NCBI GenBank assembly: GCA_003537575.1
Contig: DPRS01000027.1
Span: 59,368 to 95,305 of the forward strand
DNA length: 35,938 nt
Source of the DNA: Oxalobacteraceae bacterium
Lineage (GTDB): Bacteria; Pseudomonadota; Gammaproteobacteria; Burkholderiales; Burkholderiaceae_D
Reading direction: 5' to 3'
Position 1 is the stretch's first letter, and each line of letters starts with the position of its first letter. The notes beneath the pieces were generated by a model. The model was not told the origin of the DNA. It saw only the letters and a list, made by a program, of their open reading frames with translations, and searched no databases. Of this stretch, positions 24,183 to 33,190 are shown piece by piece. Made by a program: the position numbers and the translations under genes.

Positions 24183-25886
24183 TTATTCATCAAACTGGTT
24201 ACTGATGCGCATCGCTTCCGAGATGGTCGTCTTGCCATCCACCGCCAGTCGCACGCCATGCCGGCGCAAGGTATTTCCGCCCATTTGGGCTTCGGCCACC
24301 TTCATGAAATGCGCCGGGTCGCTATGGTTCGCCGCCTCGGCAACAGCTTCGGTCATCTCCAGCAATTCGTACACGCCGGTGCGGCCGCGGTATCCGGTGC
24401 CATTGCAGTGCGGGCAACCTCGCCCATGGTAGAACTTTCGCTCGCTGGCTTCTTCCTGCAGTTCCGACTTGAGCCAGGCGCGCTCAGCCGGCGTCGGATC
24501 GTAAGGCTCGGCGCAGCTTTCGCAGATCACTCTCACGAGGCGCTGCGCCAGAACCCCCTGCAGCGAGGTCGCCACCATGTAACGCGGCACCCCCATATCC
24601 AGCAGGCGCACCGGCGTGCTGACGGCATCATTGGTATGCAATGTGGACAGCACCAGGTGACCGGTCAGCGCCGCTCGCATGCCGATCTGCGCAGTTTCCT
24701 GGTCACGCATCTCGCCTACCAGGACTACGTCCGGGTCCTGGCGCAATGCCGCGCGCAGCACGCGGGCAAACGTCAGCTCGATCTTGTCGTTGACCTGCAC
24801 CTGGTTGATGCCGGGGAGCCGGTATTCGACCGGGTCTTCCACCGTGATCAACTTGCGCTCGGTGGTATTGAGCTCGGCCAGCGCGCCGTACAGTGTGGTG
24901 GTCTTGCCGCTGCCGGTCGGACCGGTGACCAACACCAGCCCATTGGGGCGATTGACGATGGCGCGGAACTTCCTGACCATCTCGGGCGGCATGCCGATCG
25001 CATCCAGCCTCAGGGTCCGGCTGCCCTGATTGAGCAGACGCATGACCACGGATTCGCCATACTGGGTCGGCATGGTCGAGATACGCACGTCGATCTGCTG
25101 CTGCCTGACCTTGACGGCAAAACGGCCATCCTGCGGCAAACGCTTTTCCGAAATCTGCAATTCCGACATCAACTTCAGGCGCAGGGCCAGCGACGCGGCG
25201 ATCTTGATATCGGCTTCCGTCTGCAGATGCAGCACGCCGTCGATGCGGAAGCGGATCTGCAGGCGCTTCTCCTGCGGCTCGATATGGATGTCAGAGGCGC
25301 GCACCTGGGTCGCATCGTCGAAAATCGATTGCAGCAGCTTGACCACCGGGGCATCTTCCGCGCCGACCGCGCCGCCAACCCCGCCGAAATCGATCACGGC
25401 ATCGCCGAGGTCTTCTTCCAGTTCGCGGGCGAAGTCCGTGATTTCATCGGTACGGCGATAGATGCGGTCCACTGTGGCCAGCAGTTCGCTCTCGTTAACA
25501 ACCGCCAGCGAAATGTTGCGCTTGAGGAGACGGGAAATTTCATCGTAGGCGAACAGATCCGTCGGATCGGCCATGCCGACCATCAGCGTCCCGGCCTTAT
25601 CTTCCAGCACCAGGGCGCGAAAACGCCGCGCCTGGGTTTCCGGCAGCAGACGCAACAACTCCTGGTTAACGTTAAAAAACTTGAGGTTAACGTAGGGAAT
25701 ATTCAGCTGCCTGGCCAATGCCCCGGAAATCTGCTCTTCCGTAACGAAGCCGTTTTCGATGAAGACGCGGCCAAGCCGCCGTCCTGTGCGCTTTTGCTCG
25801 TTCAGCGAAAAGCTAAGCTGTTCCTCCGAAATCAGCTTTTGCTGCACCAGCAACTCGCCTAGTCGGATTTTTTCCGGCCTTGGCAT
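24183..25886 (-). CDS. mshE: MSHA pilus extension ATPase MshE with c-di-GMP-binding domain
   Basis: The 567-residue product is a PilB/GspE-type secretion ATPase. The N-terminal MshEN domain has both halves of the c-di-GMP motif: RLGELLVQQ...LSFSLNEQ (8-31) and RLGRVFIENG...SGALARQ (37-60). Walker A is GPTGSGKT (322-329), the Asp box near EDPVEY, Walker B VVLVGE (about 387-391) and a four-Cys zinc site CESC/CPHC (455, 458, 491, 494). It powers pilus extension. The ATG at 25886 is chosen because AGGAGG lies 7 bases upstream; a GTG at 25892 would be only about one base from that site. In V. cholerae MshE binding of c-di-GMP drives pilus assembly; the same is inferred here. Confidence 0.96.
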   Translation of the reverse strand: MPRPEKIRLGELLVQQKLISEEQLSFSLNEQKRTGRRLGRVFIENGFVTEEQISGALARQLNIPYVNLKFFNVNQELLRLLPETQARRFRALVLEDKAGTLMVGMADPTDLFAYDEISRLLKRNISLAVVNESELLATVDRIYRRTDEITDFARELEEDLGDAVIDFGGVGGAVGAEDAPVVKLLQSIFDDATQVRASDIHIEPQEKRLQIRFRIDGVLHLQTEADIKIAASLALRLKLMSELQISEKRLPQDGRFAVKVRQQQIDVRISTMPTQYGESVVMRLLNQGSRTLRLDAIGMPPEMVRKFRAIVNRPNGLVLVTGPTGSGKTTTLYGALAELNTTERKLITVEDPVEYRLPGINQVQVNDKIELTFARVLRAALRQDPDVVLVGEMRDQETAQIGMRAALTGHLVLSTLHTNDAVSTPVRLLDMGVPRYMVATSLQGVLAQRLVRVICESCAEPYDPTPAERAWLKSELQEEASERKFYHGRGCPHCNGTGYRGRTGVYELLEMTEAVAEAANHSDPAHFMKVAEAQMGGNTLRRHGVRLAVDGKTTISEAMRISNQFDE

Positions 25887-26204
25887 GGGCACTCCTCCTC
25901 TGTCTATACGTGGCGCATTCTAAGCCACAATTTGCCGCTTGCGCGACATGTAATAATATTTCACGCACCCACCGTATCCTTCAGGCGTGCAGGTGCAGTC
26001 ACGCAGGCAAAATACAAGAAAAACCACGCCAGGAAACAAGTTTTATCGAATCTCCGCGCCAATTGCGGCTACACTTCATTCGAAACGGCACGCCGACGAT
26101 GATTAATAAATCAATAACTAATTTCAGGACCTGAAAACGACGCAGCCTCCGGCAGCGGGCCGCATCTCTGCCGGACGCGGCGCCTGCGCCAGTGTGATAT
26201 TCGA
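25887..26204. other. Divergent control region between mshE and the mshQ-like gene
   Basis: This 318-base gap carries no gene I can support. It holds the mshE ribosome site, the candidate TAGAAT box and an 8-bp inverted repeat, TCCGGCAG (26148-26155) and CTGCCGGA (26168-26175), with a 12-base loop in the leader of the mshQ-like gene. It must hold promoters for both directions, but I could not place the plus-strand one. Confidence 0.5.
25917..25922 (-). promoter_or_regulatory. Candidate -10 box of the mshE operon
   Basis: On the minus strand TAGAAT lies about 30 bases ahead of the mshE ATG, five of six matches to the consensus. No clear -35 box is present, so an activator may be needed. A sigma-54 pattern was checked and does not fit. 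Confidence 0.35.
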
Positions 26205-29200
26205 ATGACCAATATTTTTCATTCATTGCGCCACTGCTTACTTGCAGTCGGCCTCTGCTGCATGTTCATATCAAATGCAGCGTTTGCCGCCAATGGGTGC
26301 TCCGTCTATTCCGAATATGGAGGCAATAAAGGAAAAACCTGGTTCAACGAGTATTACTTTGGCCCAGCCACGGACAACTTTCTTGAGATATTCTCGAAAA
26401 ATACCACTGTCAACCAGAATAATCCGAGCATCTGGAACAAGTGGTACATCGGCATCTACACATCCAATAGCACCGATTTCTACAGCCTTAGCAACAACAC
26501 GACAGCATGCACGCTGAGCGGCGGGCGCACCTACATTACCAATCGTAATCCTGCCTTGAAACTAGGGAGTATCGGCGATGCGATAGTGGTTGTATTCGAC
26601 GGCGTTCCGACTTCAGCTTCGAGCAAGGAAATCGACGCTTTCGTATTCAGCAACGATAGTCCGCCAAAGCCCTACAACAACACGAGCAAATTTTATACCC
26701 CGACATGTGCGCCGCTGAAGTCGGCACTCGACGCACAAGTCACCGCTCTGGGAAGCGGAAGCACCTATTCAGGACAAAATCTTCTGGTCCTGGGAAGCTA
26801 TGGCACCAAGGATCTGGCGCGCGTTCCTGACGGCGTAGGCAATTGGGATCTGACTTCCTTTAGCGGTTCTGGCACGGCTTACACCGAGTGCGTGACGAAT
26901 GATCCAGTCGATATCGTGAAATCATTTACCTGGTCGCCAACCATTACGACGCCGACATCATCAGGGACGGTGGATCCCGGCGCAATCGTGACATTTACCA
27001 TTGCGGCCAGAAATGCGACCCAGGCATCGATGACGGGCGTAGAAATCAGCGATACTCTGCCCGACGGTCTCGCCTTGACCGGCACGCCGACAGCAAGCCC
27101 TGGGGCGTCCGCCAGTTGCAGCGGGGCGCCTGCGACTTGTGTCCTTACAGCTCCGGCCACGCTCTCGGCAAATAGCACAGCCTGGATGAGCTTCCAGGTG
27201 GTAGTTAGCAACAGTACCGGCTTTGCCGGCGCAACGATTCAAAATACTGCCATGCAAACTGCCGGCACCAGCCTAGTCCCGGCGCCATCGGCAGACGCAT
27301 TCATTACCGTGGCCACAGGCCTGTCTCTTTCGCTTGCAGCGGACAAAAGCATCGCCAGTTCCGGAGATCTGGTGACATTCACCGTCGCTGCTCAAAATGC
27401 GACATCGTATCCCATGACCGGAACAGTAGTGACGATTCCGTTCTCTGCCGGTTTCACCTATCACGCCGGCTATACACCTACGGTTTCCAGCGGCAGCATC
27501 AGCTGCTCAGCAACCTCATGCACCTGGACTTTGCCCGCCACCCTGGCTGCCGGCGCCATGCCGACTCTGACGTTCCAGGCCACCGTATCAGGCAGCTCCG
27601 GACAGAGTCTGGCGCTGACAGCCACGCAAACAGCGGGCTCAACGCTTTCCGTCAACCCATATGCTACAGCCAGCGTTGCCATCGCCGGCCCGGCTACGTC
27701 TGGCTTCAATGCCTGCCACAATTTCAGCAGCTCAAGCTGCTCCCCTGCCACCGGGAGGTTGCTGACGCGGCTTGCAGGGACCGCCTTCACCATGGATATC
27801 GTGGCACTGAAAGCCGATGGTACGCTTCAGACTTCCTACGTCGGTTCCGGCGGAGCGGCAAAAACGGTCAAGGTTGATTTGATCGATGTGCTCAATGCCG
27901 ATGCCATCGTTGCCACTCAAAATGCCACATTCCCGGCGAGCGACACCACGGGCCGCGTTACCGTGGCCTGGACCGACATCAATACGGCATACCCGCACTT
28001 GAAAGTCCGGATAGCGGAGACCGGCGGTGCCAGTCCCGTCACCAGCGTGTCCAGCGACGGTTTCGCCCTGCGTCCGCCGGCGCTGCTCGTCACCACTTCA
28101 GCAGCCGCAACCGCGGAACTCAGCGATTCAACTCCAGTTATCAAGGCAGGTTTACCGTTTACGGTCAAAGCGGTCACCAGCCCGACGGTCGGCTATGCGG
28201 CGACGGTTACCATCGATGCAGGCAAACTTGCAACCGACAATGTTCGTACCGGCGCCCTCACCCTCGCCGGTGCGGCGACGCCATTGAACCTGCAAGTCAA
28301 TGCCAATCCGAGCAACAATGCGGCGTACGACGAAGCTGGCTACTTTTACGCGAAGCCAGGCGCGTTTCGCGACGATCTCTTTACCGCCATCGACCTGAAC
28401 GCTCCTGCCGGCTGCGATCCCGCAGCCACTTGCGATTGCATTTCAAGCGCCACGGGAGACGCTAATCTGTCTGATCTACTCGTAGGGACAACAGACCGCT
28501 ATGGCTGTTCGATCGGGAACAAGGCGACAGTTTCGTTTGCGCGCTTCATTCCGCATCATTTCGCGATGAAAACCACACCAACGTTCGTGGCCGGGCATAC
28601 CGCTTGTTCATTCACATATATGGACCAGCCGTTTACTTTGTCTGCGGCGATCGAGGCGCAGAATGCCGCCGGTGGCAAGACGCAGAACTACCATGGCGCA
28701 TTTGCCAACGGCACCGTCACCGTGCAGATAGAAAACAGCAACAGCGGTGCAGCCATCCCTGCTACCCGACTGAATCGTCCGGGAACCCAATCCTGGTCAC
28801 AGGGCAGCTTTCCGTTCGCTGCAGACAAGTTCACCCGTCCTGCATCTCCGGCTGCACCGGATGGCCCCTTTGACCAGCTTGCCATCGGCATCAGCGTGAC
28901 AGATGAAACTGCGCTGCCCCTGGCGCAAAGACCGCTATTGATCAACCGTGACATGGATGAAGCAACGACTGCCTGCACAGCTGACACGCCCGGCACATCT
29001 GACGGCACTTGCCCGGCCGTGAGCCTGATCCCAACATCTGGAAAAACCACTAGCTTGCGCTTTGGCAGGCTACGGCTAAGCAATGCTTACGGCTCGCCAT
29101 TACTGGCTTTGCCCGTCCCCGTTCAGGCTGAATACTTCAAGACCGGCACCGGCTGGCTGGTCAATACGCAAGACAGTTGCACCAGCATTGGCGCCGGCAA

Positions 29201-29549
29201 TGTGGCGCTGATTAATCATGCGCCTGCAACGTTCTCCACAAGCATGCAGGCAAACAATGTCACGGCCAGCGGCGCGCTTGCGAGCGGCAAGGGGATGATC
29301 AAGCTGCCCAAGCCCGCGCCGGCGTCGGCGGTCAAGTCGAGCGTGACGGTCTGCGTCGATCTCGGCCCCGACACGGCAAGTGCGACCACCGGCGTGCCGA
29401 CACCGGCCTGCAGCGCAACCGCGTCGGCAAACATGCCCTGGCTGCAAGGACGGTGGACTGAAACCCAATATGACGATGACCCGTTTTCCCTCGCCACCTT
29501 TGGCGTTTACAAAAGCAGGCCGGTAGTCTATATGCGAGAATTATATTAG
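26205..29549 (+). CDS. MshQ-like large secreted protein with DUF11 repeats and C-terminal DUF6701, candidate pilus adhesin
   Basis: The 1114-residue product has a signal peptide (about 1-29, ending NAAFAANG) and an N-terminal region (about 30-215) with EYGGNKGKTWFNEYYFGPAT-like, lamin-tail-type wording. Two DUF11-like beta domains follow (about 245-365 and 370-490; GAIVTFTIAARNAT and GDLVTFTVAAQNAT). The long C-terminal part (about 500-1114) has FIPHHFAMKTTPTF, FGRLRLSNAYGSPLLALPVPVQ and WLVNTQDSCTS, the marks of MshQ (DUF6701). Many paired Cys suggest disulfides. No Shine-Dalgarno sequence is obvious before the ATG. It is divergent from mshE; MshQ is often at the end of the msh operon, so this is a moved gene. 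A tip-adhesin role is inference. Confidence 0.85.
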   Translation: MTNIFHSLRHCLLAVGLCCMFISNAAFAANGCSVYSEYGGNKGKTWFNEYYFGPATDNFLEIFSKNTTVNQNNPSIWNKWYIGIYTSNSTDFYSLSNNTTACTLSGGRTYITNRNPALKLGSIGDAIVVVFDGVPTSASSKEIDAFVFSNDSPPKPYNNTSKFYTPTCAPLKSALDAQVTALGSGSTYSGQNLLVLGSYGTKDLARVPDGVGNWDLTSFSGSGTAYTECVTNDPVDIVKSFTWSPTITTPTSSGTVDPGAIVTFTIAARNATQASMTGVEISDTLPDGLALTGTPTASPGASASCSGAPATCVLTAPATLSANSTAWMSFQVVVSNSTGFAGATIQNTAMQTAGTSLVPAPSADAFITVATGLSLSLAADKSIASSGDLVTFTVAAQNATSYPMTGTVVTIPFSAGFTYHAGYTPTVSSGSISCSATSCTWTLPATLAAGAMPTLTFQATVSGSSGQSLALTATQTAGSTLSVNPYATASVAIAGPATSGFNACHNFSSSSCSPATGRLLTRLAGTAFTMDIVALKADGTLQTSYVGSGGAAKTVKVDLIDVLNADAIVATQNATFPASDTTGRVTVAWTDINTAYPHLKVRIAETGGASPVTSVSSDGFALRPPALLVTTSAAATAELSDSTPVIKAGLPFTVKAVTSPTVGYAATVTIDAGKLATDNVRTGALTLAGAATPLNLQVNANPSNNAAYDEAGYFYAKPGAFRDDLFTAIDLNAPAGCDPAATCDCISSATGDANLSDLLVGTTDRYGCSIGNKATVSFARFIPHHFAMKTTPTFVAGHTACSFTYMDQPFTLSAAIEAQNAAGGKTQNYHGAFANGTVTVQIENSNSGAAIPATRLNRPGTQSWSQGSFPFAADKFTRPASPAAPDGPFDQLAIGISVTDETALPLAQRPLLINRDMDEATTACTADTPGTSDGTCPAVSLIPTSGKTTSLRFGRLRLSNAYGSPLLALPVPVQAEYFKTGTGWLVNTQDSCTSIGAGNVALINHAPATFSTSMQANNVTASGALASGKGMIKLPKPAPASAVKSSVTVCVDLGPDTASATTGVPTPACSATASANMPWLQGRWTETQYDDDPFSLATFGVYKSRPVVYMRELY

Positions 29550-29611
29550 TAGATTGCCATCCTGGCGAATCAGGATGCGGCGCACCGTTAATGCAACATA
29601 CCAAAAATTTT

Positions 29612-29615
29612 TGGA
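29612..29615 (+). promoter_or_regulatory. Ribosome binding site of the GST gene
   Basis: GGAG seven bases ahead of the ATG at 29623. It decides this start over a longer open frame that runs back to 29554, whose upstream part has no family resemblance. Confidence 0.7.
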
Positions 29616-29622
29616 GAGCCTC

Positions 29623-30315
29623 ATGATCGACGTCTATTCCGCCGCCACCCCCAACGGTCACAAGATCCATATCATGCTTGAGGAATGCGACCTGCCCTAT
29701 CGCATCCACCATATCGATATCGGCGCCGGCGACCAGTTCACTCCGGAATTCCTGGCCATCTCACCCAACAATAAAATTCCGGCCATCGTAGACTCCGAAG
29801 GCCCGGATGGGGAGCCCATGTCGCTGTTCGAATCCGGCGCCATTCTTGTTTATCTGGCAAGCAAGGCCGGAAAATTCCTTGGCAATACCGACCGCGAAAA
29901 ATTCACCACGCTGCAATGGCTGATGTTCCAGATGGGCGGCGTCGGCCCGATGCTTGGACAAGCCCACCACTTCCGCGTCTACGCGCCGGAAAAGATCGAG
30001 TACGGCATCAACCGCTACACCAACGAAGCCAGGCGCCTGTATGGGGTGATCGACAAGCGCCTGGCGGAATCGCCCTACCTGGCCGGCGAGCAGTACACCA
30101 TTGCCGACATCGCCACCTTCCCCTGGCTGCGCTCCTGGAAAAACCAGGGCATCGACTGGGCCGATTATCCGCACGCCAAGCGCTGGTTCGATGAAATCGC
30201 CGCGCGTCCGGCGGTGCAGCGCGGCGTCGCGGTGCTGACGGATTTGCGCAAGCCGCTCACTGACGACAAGGCCAGAGAAACGCTGTTCGGCGCAAGCCAG
30301 TACGCGCGGCGCTGA
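29623..30315 (+). CDS. yfcG: Glutathione transferase-like disulfide-bond oxidoreductase, YfcG type
   Basis: The 230-residue product matches the nu-class YfcG/YghU group. The N-terminal thioredoxin-like domain has AATPNGHKIHIMLEECDLPY with Thr9 and Asn11, which bind glutathione in E. coli YfcG, and ISPNNKIPAIVDSEG and SLFESGAILVYLA. The helical domain has GGVGPMLGQAHHF, the group mark, and LAGEQYTIADIATFPWL. Such enzymes reduce disulfides with two bound glutathiones. It is convergent with the MaoC-like gene, 19 bases apart. Confidence 0.9.
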   Translation: MIDVYSAATPNGHKIHIMLEECDLPYRIHHIDIGAGDQFTPEFLAISPNNKIPAIVDSEGPDGEPMSLFESGAILVYLASKAGKFLGNTDREKFTTLQWLMFQMGGVGPMLGQAHHFRVYAPEKIEYGINRYTNEARRLYGVIDKRLAESPYLAGEQYTIADIATFPWLRSWKNQGIDWADYPHAKRWFDEIAARPAVQRGVAVLTDLRKPLTDDKARETLFGASQYARR

Positions 30316-30334
30316 AGCGCGGTCTGCCCCTTCC

Positions 30335-30790
30335 CTACGCCTGGCTGCGCAGGCGCACCATGCAAATCACCTTGGTCGTCGCAACCAGCTCGCCATGCTG
30401 GTTGCTGGCTTCCCAGCTGGTTGTCACCACGCCCCGATCCGGCTTGCTGGCCGAAGCGCGGGTTGACAGGATCACGCAGCGCACGCTGAGCGTATCGCCG
30501 CCACGCACCGGCTTGATCCAGCGTAGCTCGTCCAGCCCCGGCGATGGCAGATTGGCCGTCCGGTTCAACACGCCATCGACGATCAGCCGCATCATCAGGC
30601 TGCCGGTATGCCAGCCGCTGGCGATCACGCCGCCCATGGTCTTGGCGGCGTGATCGCGGTCGACGTGGAAAGGTTGCGGGTCATAGCGCCGAGCAAACTC
30701 CATGATTTCCTCTTCGCTCACCTGGACTTTTCCGACTTCGATTACCTGCCCAGGCTGAAAGTCTTCGAAATACCACAACTCCTGCGTCAT
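30335..30790 (-). CDS. MaoC-like acyl dehydratase/hydratase
   Basis: The 151-residue product is a single hot-dog-fold MaoC-like domain. The hydratase motif ARRYDPQPFHVDRDHAA (about 33-49) holds the Asp and His used by (R)-specific enoyl-CoA hydratases, followed by GGVIASGWHTGSLMMRL and ELRWIKPVRGGDTL. AAGGA seven bases ahead of ATG 30790 fixes the start; a longer frame upstream lacks support. The presence of phaC elsewhere in the window makes a PhaJ-like role imaginable, but the substrate is unknown and they are 28 kb apart. Confidence 0.88.
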   Translation of the reverse strand: MTQELWYFEDFQPGQVIEVGKVQVSEEEIMEFARRYDPQPFHVDRDHAAKTMGGVIASGWHTGSLMMRLIVDGVLNRTANLPSPGLDELRWIKPVRGGDTLSVRCVILSTRASASKPDRGVVTTSWEASNQHGELVATTKVICMVRLRSQA

Positions 30791-30973
30791 ACCATTCCTT
30801 TTTGATTGAATAAAGTTTCCGATGGGCACAAAATAGCATGATCGTTTTGCATCGTCACGAACTGCCTTTGTGGCATTGATATTGCTAAGCGACAATTATT
30901 TGAATTTAATTCCCTGTTTTGGTGCGCAGCATCCCTTCGGAAGTCGCACATCGTCAGAGGGAACCTTCTCCCC

Positions 30974-33091
30974 ATGGTCAATTCTGCGTTACCCCCGGCT
31001 ACCGACGCTGTCCCAGCCGCCCCGAAGATCCGTTTGTTGGACACCCTGCTGGCCAACATGGACGGCATGGTTTATCGCAGCCGTATCGATACTCATTGGA
31101 CCATGGAATACGTCAGCCAGGGTTGCCTGGAGCTGACCGGCTATATGCCGGAAGACCTGATCCTGAATAAGCGCATTTCATATGATGCCCTGACGCACCC
31201 GGATGACAGGGAGCGCGTGCGCCAGGTCATCCTCGACGCGATCGCGCGTCACAAGCGTTTCATCATCGAATACCGCATCGTCAAGGCCGATGGCGAAGTG
31301 CGCTGGGTCGGCGAGCGCGGCATAGCAATCACCGACCCAGCCACGGGACATGCCGCGCTGGAAGGCTTTATCCAGGATATCCACGAGCGCAAACGCGCCT
31401 ATGAAGCGCTGCGCGAAGCCGAGCGCCGCTACCGCAGCATTTTCGAAAACGCGGTCGAAGGCATCTTCCAGTCGACGCCGAGCGATGGTTATATCGAGGT
31501 CAATCCCGCCCTGGCGCGCATGTATGGCTACGCATCGCCACAGCAGCTGATGGCCGAACTGTACGATATCGAGCGCCAGGTCTATGTCGATCCCGGCCGC
31601 CGTGCCGAATTCCTGCGCCGCATGGAAGAAGATGGCGTCATCGTCAATTTCGAATCGCGCGCCTGGCGCCGCGACGGCAGCATCATGTGGATTTCGGAAA
31701 ACGCCCGCGTCGTGCGCGACGAGGCCGGCGAGATCCTGTTTTACGAAGGTACGGTCGAGGAAATCACCGAACGCAAGCAGCATGAAGCGGCAATCCAGTT
31801 CCAGGCGACCCACGATGCCCTGACTGGCCTGCCCAACCGCACGCTGCTGTACGACCGGCTGGAGCAGGCGGTATTGCAGGCGCATCGCCATGGCAATATC
31901 CTGGCGGTGGTGTTCTTCGACCTCGATCAGTTCAAGTATGTCAATGACAGTCTCGGCCATCAGGTCGGCGACCGCCTGCTGAAAACCGTGGCCGGCCGCC
32001 TCAAGTCCTGCATCCGGCATGCCGACACGGTAGCGCGCCTGGGCGGCGATGAATTCGTGCTGCTGCTGGCGGACCAGTCCGGCGAGGAGGCGGTCACGCA
32101 CGCTCTGCAGCGCATCCTGGCGACGGTGGCGGCGCCCTGGTTCGTCAATGGCACCGAACTGCAGATCACCTGCAGCATGGGTGTCAGCCTGTGCCCTGCC
32201 GATGCCATCGATGCCGACACCCTGCTCAAGCACGCCGATGCGGCGATGTTCCGCGCCAAGCAATCCGGCCGCAACAATTTCCAGTTCTTTGCCGCCGAAA
32301 TGAATTCGGCCGTCAACGGCCGCCTGGAAATGATGTCCAGCCTGCGCCGCGCCCTGGCCAATGGCGAGTTCACGCTGCATTACCAGCCTAAGGTCCGCCT
32401 CGCCACCGGCAGCATCATCGGCGCCGAAGCCCTGATCCGCTGGCGCCCCCCGGACGGCAACATGATTTCGCCCGCGCAATTCATCCCGGTGGCCGAGGAA
32501 AGCGGCCTGATCATCCCGCTGGGCGAGTGGGTCTTGCGCACTGCCTGCGCGCAAGCCTTCGCATGGCAAAAGGCTGGTCATGCGCCGATCCCCGTTTCGG
32601 TTAACCTTTCGCCGCTGCAGCTGGAACGCGGCAACGTCGTCGACATGGTCACGCGGATTTTAAGCGAGACCGGCTTGGCGCCGGAATATCTCGAACTGGA
32701 AATCACCGAAAGCGTGGTCATGCGCGAAGTGGAAAAATCTTTCGCCATACTGGAGCATCTGAAGACGCTGGGAGTCAAGATTTCCATCGATGATTTCGGC
32801 ACCGGCTATTCCAGTCTCAGCTATCTGCGGCGCTTCCCGGTCAACACCCTCAAGATCGACCAGTCTTTCGTGCGCAACATCGTCTCCGACCCGGACAATG
32901 CCGGCATCGTCAAGGCGATCATCTCGCTGGGGCATACGCTGAATCTGAACGTGCTGGCCGAAGGCGTCGAGACCGAGGAGGAATACCGCTTCCTGCTGGA
33001 GAACCGCTGCGATGAAATGCAGGGCTATTTCCTCAGCAAGCCGGTGGCGCAGGATGCATTCGTGCGGATGCTGCCGGCCCGGGATGCCTGA
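30974..33091 (+). CDS. PAS-PAS-GGDEF-EAL c-di-GMP turnover protein
   Basis: The 705-residue cytoplasmic protein has two PAS domains (about 20-140 and 150-268, each with the PAC-type ending DIHERK and EEITERK). A GGDEF domain (about 275-440) follows with DALTGLPNR, FFDLDQFKYVND, intact GGDEF (357-361) and an intact RxxD inhibitory site (Arg348-Asp351) five residues before it. The EAL domain (about 455-700) has intact EAL (485-487), VSVNLSPLQL, EITES, DDFGTGYSS (606-614) and EGVET. Both halves look able to act. No membrane segment is seen. The PAS pair suggests a redox, light or ligand sensor. It lies 5 kb beyond mshE and is divergent from the MaoC-like gene. Confidence 0.95.
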   Translation: MVNSALPPATDAVPAAPKIRLLDTLLANMDGMVYRSRIDTHWTMEYVSQGCLELTGYMPEDLILNKRISYDALTHPDDRERVRQVILDAIARHKRFIIEYRIVKADGEVRWVGERGIAITDPATGHAALEGFIQDIHERKRAYEALREAERRYRSIFENAVEGIFQSTPSDGYIEVNPALARMYGYASPQQLMAELYDIERQVYVDPGRRAEFLRRMEEDGVIVNFESRAWRRDGSIMWISENARVVRDEAGEILFYEGTVEEITERKQHEAAIQFQATHDALTGLPNRTLLYDRLEQAVLQAHRHGNILAVVFFDLDQFKYVNDSLGHQVGDRLLKTVAGRLKSCIRHADTVARLGGDEFVLLLADQSGEEAVTHALQRILATVAAPWFVNGTELQITCSMGVSLCPADAIDADTLLKHADAAMFRAKQSGRNNFQFFAAEMNSAVNGRLEMMSSLRRALANGEFTLHYQPKVRLATGSIIGAEALIRWRPPDGNMISPAQFIPVAEESGLIIPLGEWVLRTACAQAFAWQKAGHAPIPVSVNLSPLQLERGNVVDMVTRILSETGLAPEYLELEITESVVMREVEKSFAILEHLKTLGVKISIDDFGTGYSSLSYLRRFPVNTLKIDQSFVRNIVSDPDNAGIVKAIISLGHTLNLNVLAEGVETEEEYRFLLENRCDEMQGYFLSKPVAQDAFVRMLPARDA

Positions 33092-33190
33092 ACCTGTACA
33101 ATGTAAAAGCCTGTCGAAGACGCGGTGATTTCAACCGCGGCCAGGTTGCGTTCAAAAGACAAACCCGCTCCAGCAGGAAGCTTCCGAATT

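Noticed and set aside
24162..25862. Open frame of about 566 codons opposite mshE
   Set aside because: It is rich in His, Gln and Arg without any family motif, and lies wholly antisense to a certain ATPase gene; it is a by-product of codon bias.
25900..25925. Possible sigma-54 promoter ahead of mshE (GGC...TGC)
   Set aside because: The GG to GC distance is two bases short of the required spacing.
31178..32581. Open frame of about 467 codons opposite the GGDEF-EAL gene
   Set aside because: Antisense to clear catalytic domains; amino-acid composition is unlike a real protein.
33121..33139. CGCGGT / ACCGCG stem between the GGDEF-EAL and MarC genes
   Set aside because: Only 6 bp, and no T-run follows, so I do not call it a terminator.
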